Notes: a model not told the origin generated them from the sequence alone. DNA of 64,000 bases from Anadara kagoshimensis (GCA_021292105.1 CM037863.1:3972056-4036055), one strand, 5' to 3'; positions 1 to 12,008 are shown, numbered from the stretch's first letter. Translations and numbers: made by a program.

Positions 1-139
1 GAAGAAAAATCTTATAGTTAAGGAATGAGTGAAACTGGGTTCAGTTGACTTACTAATATACAAAGTATTTAGTCAAATCTTGCCTGATTAGCCAAATTTG
101 TAAAGCCGCTAACTTATATTCCTATCTATTTTAAAAATC

Positions 140-152
140 ATCATCATCATCA

Positions 153-209
<57 letters not shown>

Positions 210-259
210 AAGCAGCAGAAGCAACAACAACACAGCAACAGCAACATCAACATCACCAA

Positions 260-317
<58 letters not shown>

Positions 318-405
318 GTCGGCACCAGCAGCAGCAACAACAACAACAACAGCATCAGCATCATCAACAGCAACATCATTTTCACCATCATCAATAGCAG
401 CGGCA
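140..405 (+). repeat. ATC/CAT trinucleotide microsatellite with CAG/CAA interruptions
   Basis: Near-continuous ATC repeats at 140-208 and 260-318, with CAGCAGCAACAACA-like blocks between and after. The minus-strand Met/Leu-rich ORF here is a by-product. Confidence 0.9.
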
Positions 406-750
406 GCAACATCTAAACATGCTTTACTTTAAATACTGTTAAGCTAGCTACATCTGCCTTCAATTTGTTTTACATGAATCATCATGAATCATGAATCATG
501 ACGCTGATGATACGCTACCGTACAAAATTGGTTGGATACTTATTAAAAATACAGTTTTGTGTTAAATAAATAAACACATAAATAAATATGGTAAAGGGTA
601 ATAATTATATTTATTATACATTGTGTTAAGATGTTTATTTTAATATATAAAGGGGTATTCTGACATATATAACTTATTTATGTTTTATTTTTATATTAAA
701 TAAAATAACCGTTTTTTTTGGTCTAGTTTCTTTTCTTTATTTTGAACGGA
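406..750. other. Unassigned AT-rich sequence
   Basis: No gene or recognised repeat; a short ATGAATCATGAATCATG triplication at 474-500. Confidence 0.5.
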
Positions 751-930
751 GTACAGCCCAACCTGCCTTAAAAACCACCTCTATATCAGGAACACCTGTT
801 TATAAAGCTCAGTAGAATTGTATCCCAATTGTGTTCTTTATCAATATTATTTGAATCTGTGTATAAAGGCCACTTGTCCATAAAGGCCATTTTTACTGGT
901 TCCCTTGGGTGATCTTTGCAGACAGCTCTC
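751..930 (-). mobile_element. MITE-like repeat (ATAAAGGCCAC type), copy 1
   Basis: Reverse complement of the repeat at 11740-11891 over about 155 bases, sharing CCAACCTGCCTTA at one end and AAAGGCCA motifs at the other. Confidence 0.6.
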
Positions 931-1366
931 AATAACATTCCAAGTGGAGGATACTCAGAATACCTTCACACCATTTTGGGAATGGGGCCGGGACCCTTAA
1001 TCTGTGAAAATAAGCGGCGTTTTGAATCATTTTGGAACAATTCAAAAAGAGGCAAAAATGCTACATTCAGACTTTTACTGGTCAAATATAAAATGAAATG
1101 CAAATTAGGATCTTTTTGTCTGTCTTTCATGCCTCTGAATTTATTTACAATATTTTCTAGCTGTGTCTGATGAATGTTTAGAAATAAATTTTGATAACAT
1201 TCCATTTTGATTTTCACAACATACAAATAAATTGGGATTTGGAAAAAATGGTTTATTGCATTAGGAATGAAGCCCAATTTCAGTCCCAAAGTTACTTCAG
1301 TGAGACCCTGATAGTACATATGCTCAAATCCTGGAGATTCTGGGTATTGTTAATAACAAAAAAAAA

Positions 1367-1745
1367 ACATACTGATCCATGTCCAAATCACAATCCAAAA
1401 GCAAGTAGAAACTTTGAAGCTGGCAAGTGAGATTAAACATGTAAAATTCCACCGGGGAAGTGAGGCTAAGGGCTCTTGAAGGGTAAGCAGCACCCAGCAC
1501 CCAGGTTTAGCTAGCTACACCCACCACGTGTGTAATCAAAATTGGGAGAATGGAAATATAGGACGTCAAAAATATCTAATGTAATTTTAGAGATAGTGAC
1601 ATCGTATTGATCAATAATATTGTGATAACGGTCATTTTTTGAGAGCCTAAGCCTTGATAAGCCTAGACAATATCCCAGTACCAAGAACCTTTGCGCAGCT
1701 TGCTTCGTTGTATAAAGTTGTCGTAGTGTGAACAAGCTCTATTAG
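1367..1745 (+). mobile_element. Element A arm, solo
   Basis: Starts with a single satellite monomer (CTGATCCATGTCCAAATCAC) and carries GGTTTAGCTAGCTACACCCA, GGACGTCAAAAATATC and TTGCTTCGTTGTATAAAG. Confidence 0.65.
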
Positions 1746-2152
1746 CCCATTAATTGTATGCGTCGGCTTGCTAGTCACAATGCCTCTCAAACTAAATATC
1801 AATATAGTGTAAGGAACATCAGATCGATTGACAAAGATAAATGGTTTTCTCTGGGTATTCCGGTTTTCCCTCATCATTGAACTGACCACTCCGATATAGT
1901 CAAATTATTTTAATGAGTCGAAATGACACCTATATCTTGTGTATTTGAAATGATACAAAATTCCAGTTTGCTTGGAAAAATTGGTTTTTTTCGGGGTATT
2001 CCAGTTTCCCCTCCACAATTAACTGACATTATACATTAATTGCCTTTTTGTGAGGGAGATATTATACATTTATTGCCTTTGAGTGAGGGAGATATGAACA
2101 TATGTGCACCAGCAAAAAGTCATATTCCCCAAGGTTTCTCAGTTGGTAGAGT

Positions 2153-2154
2153 GG

Positions 2155-2202
<48 letters not shown>
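2153..2202 (+). repeat. CT dinucleotide tract
   Basis: About 50 bases of (CT)n with one CC interruption, directly before SINE family 1 copy a. Confidence 0.9.
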
Positions 2203-2205
<3 letters not shown>

Positions 2206-2211
2206 AGCAAC

Positions 2212-2555
2212 TGCGGTATTTCAGTCGGTAGAATGCTGCTGGCCCTGTAAGTGGAAGGTCCTGGGTTCGAACCCCGATTGGGTCTGGCCCAAGACTTAAA
2301 AGTAGGCAGTGACTGTTCTTTCGGCAAGCACTCGGCGTTACAAAATGAAAGTCACGGTTCTTTCAGATGGGAACTTAAATAAACGAGGCCCCTTGTCGGG
2401 GAAGGCGTGGCGCGATTAAGAACCCTGCTACATAATGTCATCTGTGCAACTCACGAACAAAATCTCTGCCCCTTCGCCTATATACATGTAGCTGGCGACG
2501 TCTCGATATAAATGAAATATTGTTTGAGGAACTTTAAACACCATTACTTAACAAA

Positions 2556-2556
<1 letters not shown>
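2212..2556 (+). mobile_element. tRNA-derived SINE, family 1, copy a
   Basis: Pol III B box GGTTCGAACCC follows an A-box-like TCAGTCGGTAGAATG. The body has GACTGTTCTTTCGGCAAGCA and the tail GCGACGTCTCGATATAA. It runs into a CT tract at the 3' end. Confidence 0.75.
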
Positions 2557-2631
<75 letters not shown>

Positions 2632-2632
2632 G
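2557..2632 (+). repeat. CT dinucleotide tract
   Basis: About 75 bases of nearly pure (CT)n at the 3' end of SINE family 1 copy a. Confidence 0.92.
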
Positions 2633-2743
2633 ACATTTGTCGGCAGGGTCTGAATGCTGAATGCGTTTATTTTGTGTTTTTGGCTTTGACATGTTCTTTG
2701 CTGTATGTGCTAAATTCTGTCTCTGTTTTCTCTTCACAACAAG

Positions 2744-3097
2744 CGAGGCCGCGGTGGCTTAATGGATAAGACGTCAGTCTACAAATTCAGGATCTCTTAC
2801 CGCTGTAAGTTCGAGCCCCGCTCAGATCACATGTGAGAACGTTGGCTTTTACTAGTTCACCTGGTATCGGTATAATGCGACTGGGGGAGTGGTACGCTTG
2901 CATGCGGCGTACTGACTCTGTGAGCTAGCACGTTAAAGTCGCCAATACAAGGTAGACAATAAAACACACTCGCACTTAACATGCATGCACGAACTTCTTC
3001 ATAGATTAATCCTAAGAGGTTAATGAAAATAGTTCTCGTCGCAAATAGCTGAAAAATGCTGATGCGACGTTAAGCAACGTTCAACAAACCAACCAAT
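2744..3097 (+). mobile_element. tRNA-derived SINE, family 2, copy a (full length)
   Basis: Head GAGGCCGCGGTGGCTTAATG with B box GTTCGAGCC. The body has CACCTGGTATCGGTATAATG and TAGCTGAAAAATGCTGATG, and the tail ends in repeated CAACAAACCAACC. Confidence 0.78.
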
Positions 3098-3141
3098 CTT
3101 CACAACCAAATGAATCCTGCCTGTATACACACCCAAACCAA

Positions 3142-4228
3142 GGTGGTCACGAATTTGTGTACCATTTTGGTAGCATTTGTATACCATTTTTAAATATCGA
3201 TTTCACCTGAAGTAATGCATATTTTTACTTTATATTTTATATAAACGTACTTATATATGTATATTTTGCATATAATATAAGAATTTCTATTAACACGATA
3301 TTTTAATAAAGAAATTGAACGAAATCAAATGGGTGTGTACTGACTTCAGTTGAGAAAATATCGTAGTCTGGCCATTTTGGTAGCATTTTCAAATGACCAT
3401 TTCTCTAAAAATACAAAATGTCATTCCTTTATATTTTATATAAATGTGAATTATATGTCCATTTACACAGATTATAAGAGTTTTCATTTATATGACGGTT
3501 TTAATAACGAAATTGAACAAAATTGTAGGGGTGTTTACCGACATCGGCGTCCGGCCATTTTATCATTTTCAAAATGGCCGGACTACGATATATTCCTTCA
3601 CTGAAGTCAGTAAACACCCCTGCGATTTTGTTAAATTTCTTTATTAAAATCCCCATATAAATGAAAATATTTAAAATATATGTGAAATAGACATATGATA
3701 ACACGTTTATATAAAATATAAAGGTATAAAATTTTGTATTTTAAGAGAAATGGGCATTTGAAAATGCTTAAAAATGCTACCAAAATGGCCGGACTACGAT
3801 ATATATAGTCTCAATCGAAGTCAGTAAACACCCCTACGATTTCGTTCAATTTCTTTATTAAAAGTATCGTCATAATGGAAATTCTTATAATATATGTAAA
3901 ATATACATATAATAACACATTTTTAGAAAATATAAAAATATGACATTTTGTATTTTTAGAGAAATGACCATTAGAAAATGTTAAAGATGCTACCAAAATG
4001 GCCGGATTATGATATATAGTCGGTAAACACCGTACCCCTATGAATTCGTTCGATTTCTTTATTAAAACCGCCATAATAAACAAATATTCTTATGATATGT
4101 GTAAAATAAACATATAATAACACGTTAATGGAAAATATAAGATCACAGTATTCATTACTTTAGGTGAAATTGATGTTTAAAAATGGTACACAAATGCTAC
4201 CAAAATGCTACACAAATTCGTGACTACC
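3142..4228. mobile_element. Non-autonomous foldback DNA element, 1087 bp, with 9-bp target duplication
   Basis: It begins GGTGGTCACGAATTTGTGTA and ends with the complement of GGTAGTCACGAATTTGTGTA; similarity continues for over 50 bases. The 9-bp CCAAACCAA flanks it exactly on both sides (3133-3141 and 4229-4237). Inside are several ~230-bp subrepeats in opposite orientations meeting at about 3565 (CCGGCCATTTT/AAAATGGCCGG). No coding capacity is seen. A 9-bp duplication with long inverted termini is typical of Mutator-like elements (inference). Confidence 0.82.
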
Positions 4229-4514
4229 CCAAACCAACACTGCCTGTTTTCAAACCCAAATCAACTGGGCCTGTTTAAGTATCACAATATTATGGAGATG
4301 TATTTGATCGGTTAATCACTTGTAAGATATAAACGGATATGGAGACTTGTAATGTATTCGTGAGTAACAAGCAGACAGACAAGTGGATACAACAAGGAAG
4401 TACTTGTTAATAAGTGTTATACACTCTAGAAAAAAATCTTATCGGTCAAACATTCATTTATTTATTCGTTCGTTACTTCCTTTATTCATTCATTCATTCA
4501 TTCATTTATATTTA

Positions 4515-4816
4515 TAAAGTTAAAAAAGTTAAAGTCTGTCCCGAGCCAGTAGGCCCATCATGCCGGAGCTTATCCAGGTTTCGGTGGCGTTAAGCGACTG
4601 AGAGTACAAGACTCCCCTGAATGAGACGCCGGTCCATCGCAGGGTTAACCGCCAGCATTTTGCTGGTACTCATTTTATTTTCAGCTGAGTGAACTGGAAC
4701 AACGTGAAAAGTAGTGTCTTGCTCAAGGACACAACACATCGCCCGGTCCAGGGATCGAACCCACGACCTTTGAATCATGAGTCCAACGCCTTAACCACTA
4801 GGCCACGCGCTTCCAC
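4515..4816 (-). mobile_element. tRNA-derived SINE, family 3
   Basis: The minus strand starts with GTGGCCTAGTGGTTAAGGCG (tRNA-like head) and GGTCGTGGGTTCGATCCC (B box), then a body with AGTACCAGCAAAATGCTGGC. No other copy in the window. Confidence 0.65.
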
Positions 4817-4839
4817 TGCACATTCCACTTATTTATATT

Positions 4840-5160
4840 TATAATATGACTGAATCACAGAAGCAATTGTATTGCAATGCCCATTGAAAGACAATAGGGG
4901 TCATGACCCTTGATGTGTCACAGGGGGTCACGTGATCATGTGAGATAAGCCGATCTTGCATAGCTAAAAACCCTATATCACATGAGCAGATATGGAAAAC
5001 GCCAAGGTAAAAAAAAATATTAAAAGAAGGAATTGTACAGATAAGAAATGACATTTCTGCTCATGAATTTAAAGGGTAATAAAAGATAGTGTGGCGCGTG
5101 CCAAATTCAAAATGAAGGGCGAAGCGCTGCACTAACTTTCATTACCCTTTGAAATACCAT
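4840..5160. repeat. Unassigned region with a small palindromic repeat
   Basis: 5068-5152 is bounded by ATTTAAAGGGTAATAAAAG and CATTACCCTTTGAAAT, inverted copies typical of a small MITE. 4925-5000 resembles 46575-46625 (CACATGxCTAAAAxCCCTAT). Confidence 0.45.
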
Positions 5161-5483
5161 GATCAAAATGTCATTTCTTAAATTCATTCATTTGTTCCTT
5201 CCTTCCTTTATTCATTCGTTAATTTTTATTCATCCATTGTTCACTGTTAATAAAAATATTGACTGGGCTTTAAATCCCAATACTACACTTCATACCTTAA
5301 AATCAAGAGGTTCACTACACTGTACAGATAGTAATAATATGTAAGTGAATGTCATGTAGCCTGTGACTGGCTACATTGTGTGATTGTGTTAAATTACATA
5401 AAAGTTTGGGGTTCACTTGTGACAAAAGCAGAGTGGTTAAAAAATAATGCATATATTATGTGAAAAAAAGTTATCAGTATGCA

Positions 5484-5810
5484 ATTGCTGGCCCATTACG
5501 CCATTGCTGGACCAGTACACTATTGCTGGACCAGTACCCCATTGCTGGCCAATACACTATTGCTGGACCAGTAGGCCATTGCTGGCCAATACACTATTGC
5601 TGGACCAGTAGGCCATTGCTGGCCCAGTACACTATTGCTGGATCAGTAGGCCCTTGCTCGCCCAGTAGTTCATTGCTGGCACAGTACACAATTGCTGGCC
5701 CAGTACACAATTGCTGGCCCAGTAAACAAATGCTGGCCCAGTAGGTCATTGCTGGCCCAGTACACCATTGCTGGCCCAGTACACAATTGCTAGTCCAGTA
5801 CACCATTCAG
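5484..5810 (+). repeat. 18-bp minisatellite (TTGCTGGCCCAGTACAC)
   Basis: About 18 units of CATTGCTGG(A/C)CCAGTA(C/G) with local variants. Both-strand ORFs here come from the repeat. Confidence 0.9.
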
Positions 5811-6281
5811 ACTAAATGCTATATTAGTATAAAATCATAAAAATCTTAAATCTGAGAAAAGTATCTAGAATTAATTATTAAAATGAAAACTAAGTTTATG
5901 TTATATGGTGACTACTTAAATTTCTAAAAAAAAATTACGCAGTCAAAAAATATATACATATATAGCATTTAAAGTTTCTGGAGCACACTAAATAATTCTT
6001 ACATAGTTGGCCAATATATCATGGGATAGCCCTAAAAATTGTTAGTAAATTACTTCAACTTGATAGGGAAGTGCATCATTCGTAGATTTTTCATATTCTT
6101 GGAATTTGCACTCCATTTAACTTGGCTCAGTAGATGGTAGAGAAATCCGGAGTAGCTGAAGAAACCATCCTACTTTCGGCATTCTTTCAGTCATTCAGTC
6201 GATTAATTAACCAGTGCTATATTCCGGTACAACTATATACAGCCTTATGTACATACCTATACATTATTAGGCTTTCCGTGA

Positions 6282-7382
6282 TTGGTCTTGCATTATCTTA
6301 TCCTATCTTGTTTGTCTTACGTATTCTTACTTGTCTTGTCTTGCCTTAACCGGTCTTGTTTTGTCTTGCCTTACCTTATCATGTCACGTTGTCTTGTTCA
6401 GTTTGACCTTGCCTTACCGCGATTTGTCTTGCATTGTTTTGCATTAACTTGCCTTATTCTATTGTGTTTATCTTACGTATTCCGACCTTCCTTGTTTTGC
6501 CTTATCATGTCTTCTATTGCCATACCTTGTTTTGTCTCATCATGTCTTGTATTGTCATTCCTTGTTTTGTTTTATCATGTCTTGTATTGTCATTCCTTGT
6601 TTTGCCTTATTATGTCTTGTATTGTCATTCCTTGTTTTGCCTTATTATGTCTTGTATTGTCATTTCTTGTTTTGCCTTATCATGTCTTATATTACCGTCC
6701 CTTGTTTTGCCTTATCATGTCTTGTATTACCGTCCCTTGTTTGCCTTATCATGTCTTGTATTGTCATTCCTTGTTTTGCCTTATCATGTCTTGTATTGTC
6801 ATCCCTTGTTTTGCCTTATCATGTCTTGTATTGTCATCCCTTGTTTTGCCTTATCATGTCTTGTATTGTCATTCCTTGTTTTGCCTTATCATGTCTTGTA
6901 TTGTCATTCCTTGTTTTGCCTTATCATGTCTTGTATTGTTATCCCTTGTTTTGCCTTATCATGTCTTGTATTGTCATTCCTTGTTTTGCCTTATCATGTC
7001 TTGTATTGTCATTCCTTGTTTTGCCTTATCATGTCTTGTATTGTCATCCCTTGTTTTGCCTTATCATGTCTTGTATTGTCATTCCTTGTTTTGCCTTATC
7101 ATGGCTTGTATTGTTATCCCCTGTTATGCCGTATCATGTCTTGTATTACCATCCCTTGTTCTGTCTTATCATGCCTTGTATTATCATTTTTTGTTTTGCC
7201 TTATTATGTCTTGCATTGTCATTCCTAGTTGTGTTTTGCTATGTCTTGTTTTGTCTTATTTTAATCTATTTTGTCTTCTCTTGTCTTGCCTTGTCCTCTA
7301 CTGTCTTGCTTTATCTTGTCTTACCTTATTTTATCCTGTCTTAATTGCATTACACTGTTTTGTCTTGTCTAGTCTTGCCTAA
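6282..7382 (+). repeat. 35-bp minisatellite (TTGTC/TTGCC-rich)
   Basis: The regular core 6490-7240 repeats CTTGTATTGTCATTCCTTGT plus TTTGCCTTATCATGT about 21 times; edges degrade into irregular TTGTCTTGCC. 35 is not a multiple of three, so three overlapping Leu/Cys/Pro ORFs arise. Confidence 0.9.
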
Positions 7383-7975
7383 TATTGTCTTGTCTTGTCC
7401 TGTCCTGCATTGTCCTTTCTTGCCTTATATTTCCTTGTGTGTGATGTCTTGTCTTGAATGATCTTGTGCTGTCTTACCCAGTTCTGTCCAGTCCTGTCTT
7501 GTTCTCTCTTGCCTTAATTTCTTTATTTTGTCTTTTGTGATGTCTTGTTTTGTGCGATCTTGTGCTGTCTTACCCAGTCCTGTCTAGTCCTGTCTTGTCC
7601 CCTTTTTCCTTATATTTTCTTGTCTTGTCTTGTGTATGATGTTTTGTCCTGTTATGGCATGTCCTGTCCTGTCTTGTTTTGTCTGTCCTGTCCTAGTTTG
7701 GCTTGTGTTCTCTTGTCCTGTCCTGTTCCGCCATATTGTGTCTTGTCTTGTTTGTGATACCTTGTCATGTTATTATCCTGTCCTGTCTTGTTTTTTTTGC
7801 CTGTCTTGTGTTCTTTTGTCCTGTCCTGTTCTATCATATAGTGTCTTGTCTTGTGGTTGATGTATTGTCATGTCCTGTCCTGTTATGCCCTGTCGATTCT
7901 TGTTTTGTCCTGTCCTGTCTTGTGTTCTTTTGTCCTCTCCCGTTCCGCCATAATGTGTCTTGTCTTGTTCAGCTG
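7383..7975 (+). repeat. Degenerate TGTCY pentamer array
   Basis: Irregular runs of TGTCC/TGTCT extending the array at 6282; weak 140-150-bp periodicity (TTCCGCCATATTGTGTCTTG recurs near 7725, 7830 and 7945). Confidence 0.8.
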
Positions 7976-8059
7976 TTTTCGAACTTTGCATAAAAATAAC
8001 ATGACTGACTATATTATATTCCAGCGTATAATTTTAGTGCTAACACCTCGTATGTTATC

Positions 8060-8200
8060 ACTTATGTTGAGGTGGGTATTTCTACTGATGGTGGAGAGAA
8101 CCGGAGTTCCCAAAGAAAACCACCTTACTTCACTTATCAAACTGACAAACAAACGTTCTCACACTAGGAGCTGTCCAAATAGGGATCGAGCCATGGCTAT
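8060..8200 (+). repeat. GGAGAGAACCGGAGTTCCC dispersed repeat
   Basis: Matches a common mollusc repeat (GGAGxAAACCGGAGTACCC … CACACTAGGA). Diverged copies occur at 6125-6195, on the other side of the TTGTC array, and at 23808-23905. Confidence 0.5.
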
Positions 8201-8662
8201 GAGAAACTAAAGGTCACCAACTTAGACACGGCCTTGGTCCGATTGTGAGAAAGCTTTCCGACTGTTGGTTGTACTTCTCCTAGAACTTCTTTTCCCAAAC
8301 ATTCCTTGGAAGTATGGCTGGGGCGTAAAACTACATTTCTTCACGTTCAGCTCACCTACTCCGATTTGGCAAAGGATTTATTTTACTGTATCATTAGCAT
8401 AAATACGAAGGGAGACAACTCTTGAAATTACCTTAATAAAAATCAAACTGTAAAAATTATTACCATAGAGTTTAGTTGGCTATATTAAATATTGTTTTAC
8501 ATCCAGGCGCATATCTTTCTATACACCAGTACGCCTCGGCGTCCACATAATTTTCAATTATTAAAAAAATATTATTTTAATATCATTTCTGTTCGAAGCA
8601 TTTCTTCACAGAGAACACATGGTATTAATATCACAGAGAACACATGATATCGATATCAATTC

Positions 8663-8987
8663 TCGGCCAGATACCGCTCAGACCACATGTGGGAAAGTGA
8701 ATTTTCTTTGCCGTTGGCCTTTACTGGTTCACCTGGTATCAGTATAATGGACTGGGTGAGTTGTACGCTTGTCTGCGGCATACTTACTGTGAGCTAGCAT
8801 GTCACAGTAAAGTCGCCCTTAACGCGCGCTAATACAAGGCAGAACATACAACAGGCTCGCACTTCACATGCATAATTGAAACATTGTTCATAGATTAATC
8901 CAAAGAGATTAATAAAATAGTTCTAGTCGCGAATAGCTGAAAAATTGCTGATGCGACGTTAAGCAACATTCAACCAAACAACCAATC
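8663..8987 (+). mobile_element. SINE family 2, copy b (5'-truncated)
   Basis: Lacks the tRNA-like head; retains CACCTGGTATCAGTATAATG through the tail GACGTTAAGCAACATTCAAC. Confidence 0.72.
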
Positions 8988-9147
8988 TTGCAGATACAAA
9001 ATCATGAAAAAAAAAGATAATTCGTCTCACTAATCATCATTTACCCTTGTTATCCGACAAAATTTCCTATCGATCGATCGTTTTCAGGTTTTAATTTTTT
9101 GTTCTGTGTAATTAATAACTTATTTACTTGATATTCTTTAACAAAAA

Positions 9148-9775
9148 AGGTAAACCAAGATACAAATATCTAGTGCTGAACAAGGATTTAAGTTATTTTG
9201 TAAAGCACCTTAAGGATTCCAAAATTAAAATATACCGAGTTACCATTCACAAAATTTTTGTTTTTTGGTAGAGTGTTCGCTCCGTACGTGTGAGGTCGTG
9301 GGTTCGAACCCCGACCGGGTCTGACCCAAGACTTAAAAGTGGGTAGTGACTGTTCTTTCGCCAAGCACTCGGCATTACGAAATAAAAGTCACGGCTTTTC
9401 GGAAGGCAACTTAAAATAAACGAGGTCCCGTGTCTTAGTAGGCTTGGCACGCTAAAGAACCCTGCTGTATAATGTACATGCAAAATTTCTACACCTTCAC
9501 CTATAGGTGGCGACGTCTCGATATAAGTGAAATATTCTTGACTGGGACGTTAAGCACCATTACTCAACTAAACTCTCAACAAACAAACGGTTTACCAGTG
9601 GGCACAAACTGTGTATCATTGATTGCTTTGGCATAACGCAGAATGTATGCAGAGCCTTGTTGAATCTGGGGAGAAGATTGTTGCAAAATCATTCAACTCC
9701 ACATACAGATATATAGATGGCATTCAATCTCTAAATAATCCTTAAGAAGATTATGTGAATGCCACCCATGTTAGT
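9148..9775 (+). pseudogene. Penelope-like reverse transcriptase remnant, split by a SINE
   Basis: The first part (9148-9260) reads KPRYKYLVLNKDLSYFVKHL, a conserved pre-catalytic segment of Penelope-like RTs. The second (9589-9775) begins GLPVGTNC (family G(I/L)PMGTNC) and continues with a decayed thumb region containing FNSTYRYID. Between them a tRNA-derived SINE replaces roughly 20 codons. Stops and frame changes show it is dead. With the hammerhead remnant at 9982 it forms one old element. Confidence 0.7.
9261..9588 (+). mobile_element. tRNA-derived SINE, family 1, copy b (inside an RT remnant)
   Basis: Contains GGTTCGAACCCCGACC (B box), GACTGTTCTTTCGCCAAGCA and the terminal TTGACTGGGACGTTAAGCAC. 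It interrupts the Penelope-like RT at 9148-9775. Confidence 0.78.
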
Positions 9776-9981
9776 TAGACTTCTGTGTTAATTTTTGATA
9801 CAGCTCATCAAGCTTCGAACAACTTGGTCCAGGGTGACTTTCACCGGCTTGGCACTGTTTGCCTTTGTAGAAAAACTAAGGTCTACTCCCTCATGCTATG
9901 TATTTCCTTAGCTTAATTTGGTAAAATATATTTTGGTCCTTTGGGTATTCGAACTAATTTTGGTTTCATAATTTTTGTCCA

Positions 9982-10027
9982 AGCACTAATGATGAGCAAT
10001 TGTATTCCGAAACAGCCGTCTAGTGCT
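9982..10027 (+). ncRNA. Degenerate hammerhead ribozyme of a Penelope-like remnant
   Basis: Aligns base for base with the motif at 39597. Stem I and GAAAC-x-GCC-GTC are retained, but the core reads ATGATGA rather than CTGATGA and stem II has a mismatch, so cleavage is unlikely. It lies about 210 bases after an RT fragment on the same strand, as expected for the 3' part of one element. Confidence 0.65.
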
Positions 10028-10113
10028 GTAAAATTAAAACTGGTATAATATGTAATTATCTTTGTAGACCAACTCTCATATAATAAGATACCCTCTTTAA
10101 ATCTGGAGAGCAC

Positions 10114-10529
10114 AGTAAAGGTCTGTCGAAAGTTTAACACCAAGCTAGCGAAAAGCAAGTTTAGGGAATCGGCTGCTGCGTGGCCCAGATATAGATAGCT
10201 AGTGACCTTAAAGCTGCCGAGGTACTGCTGTGAAATCATTTATTTTCGCGTTGTCCAATTTTCGTGGTTGTAAGCAAAATTACAATTTCGTGTGATCTTA
10301 TATTCGTGGTTTCTGGGACCAGTTAACAGTGCCTTTTGTTACATAAACAATTTCATTGACATATAAATTCGTGGATCATAAATGTCAAAGAATATAACGA
10401 AAATTCAGACACAACGAAATTTATGATTCCACAGTAATTGTCGGAATATAGGTAACGGGACGTCGAGATGAGCAGCCGATTCGGCATTAATTCGTTAGCT
10501 TAGTGTTATACTTTGGACAGGTCTGTATA
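10114..10529. mobile_element. CCTGTCGAAAGTTTAACAC-type MITE carrying a nested second MITE
   Basis: The left end GGTCTGTCGAAAGTTTAACA is inverted at the right end (…ATACTTTGGACAGGTCTGTA). Inside, 10222-10439 is a different palindromic repeat with TACTGCTGTGAAATCATTTA and ATTTATGATTCCACAGTAAT termini and TTCGTGG motifs. Confidence 0.65.
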
Positions 10530-10534
10530 TGTCA

Positions 10535-11180
10535 AAAGTTTACTAAATAACAATAACGACATTATATTTATTTATATAAATGCTTTTATACACGTTAACA
10601 AATAAATATCGATATTTGATAGTCTATACTTATATAGTTCTTACCTTTTCACGTAACAAAATTTAGTCTACTTTTATTTAGTATTTAAAGACAAAATGTA
10701 TGCATTCTATTCCTTTTAAAACGATGTCGGGCTAGCTTTTATTAGAAATCAGTCAGGTGTGGTATCGTGTGTCAAGTTTAAACTGGCCGTTTGACCTTTA
10801 ATTTAAATATTTATTATGAACGAGTGCATTGATGTACAGAGCAAACAAATGCACAAAATAAACACGTGTATTGTGTATGTATTAACTGCGAATCATAACA
10901 CTACCCACGTGTTGGGTGTAACCTCCAAAATGAATATTCCTAATAAAAGGTCAAACGGAGGGGTCAAACTTGACGCACTTTACCGACTGACTTCTGTGTG
11001 TTGTACAACCAGCACGGAAGTGTAGTATTTAAACACAAGATGCAATGGACATGTTTTTTAAAAAGAAATCAATTTGGATTTAATTAGATTTTGTCAAATT
11101 TAAAATCATTCTTATGATTTTAAGACGAATTGGGTGGAATTAATTACCTGAAAAATAATTATTTGTGATCCTAAGGTATG
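10535..11180. other. Unassigned sequence
   Basis: No supported gene; the 69-codon ORF at 10816 has no recognisable motif, and its Lys/Thr/Val composition is uninformative. Confidence 0.4.
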
Positions 11181-11234
11181 TATAATATGTCTTATTTACT
11201 TCTCAAACAGGATACTGACTTATTTATGACTAAT

Positions 11235-11485
11235 TATGACGATGTATTAGGTCGAATTACCTGCCGTGACAATAGTAAGACATTTTTCTATATTGCTACT
11301 ATCTTAGGCAGATTATCTGGTCTAAGATACTGACGCATTACGATGTATTAGGCCGAATTATCTGCTGTAACGATAGTAAGACATTTTTTCTATATTGCTA
11401 ATATCGAAGGCAGATTATCTGGTCTAAGATATATCAAACACGACACTGACGCATTACGATGCATTAGGCCGAATTATCTTATTAT
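11235..11485 (+). repeat. ~103-116-bp tandem repeat, 2.3 copies
   Basis: GATGTATTAGGYCGAATTA starts units at about 11239, 11342 and 11458, each followed by GTAAGACATTTTT and GGCAGATTATCTGGTCTAAG. An inverted short copy (AGATAATTCGGCCTACACG) lies at 11682. Confidence 0.75.
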
Positions 11486-11739
11486 TGCTATTTATCGTTG
11501 GCAGAGTTCCATTCATATAGTTACATTCCTCGCAATCTGCGGGCATGTTTCACATGCACGAAATCGATCTATTCATTTAAGTATACGAAAGCTTCTGCCA
11601 TCTTTAATTCACCTAATACCAGTTTGTTATCTCCAACAATCTATACGACAGAAGCAATATTGAATATTACCACCGCTAAGACAGATAATTCGGCCTACAC
11701 GATGAATAAGAGTTTATGACAATATTAATATAGTACCAC

Positions 11740-11891
11740 CTGTCTATAAAGGCCACCCAAGGTAAGCAGTAAAGGTCTCCTTTATATACAGGTTCAAATA
11801 ATATGAATAAAGAACAATTCGGATACAACTATATTGCCCTTTATAAGCAGGTGGCCCTTATATAGAGGTGGCCTTTAAGGCAGGTTGGACA
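11740..11891 (+). mobile_element. MITE-like repeat (ATAAAGGCCAC type), copy 2
   Basis: Has inverted motifs CTATAAAGGCCACC near the left end and AGGTGGCCTTTAAGGCAGG at the right. Matches 751-907 in opposite orientation. Confidence 0.6.
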
Positions 11892-12008
11892 GTAAATATC
11901 GGGTGCATGCATTTAAACTCACTTGAAGTTTCTGTGTATTATGCATTTAGGTTCTACGCATTAGATTCCTCACATCTTGTGGGTGGCTGTGGGGAAAATA
12001 CCCCCATT

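Noticed and set aside
6282..7382. 366-codon Leu/Cys/Pro ORF resembling a membrane protein
   Set aside because: Entirely 35-bp minisatellite; hydrophobicity follows from the CT-rich strand.
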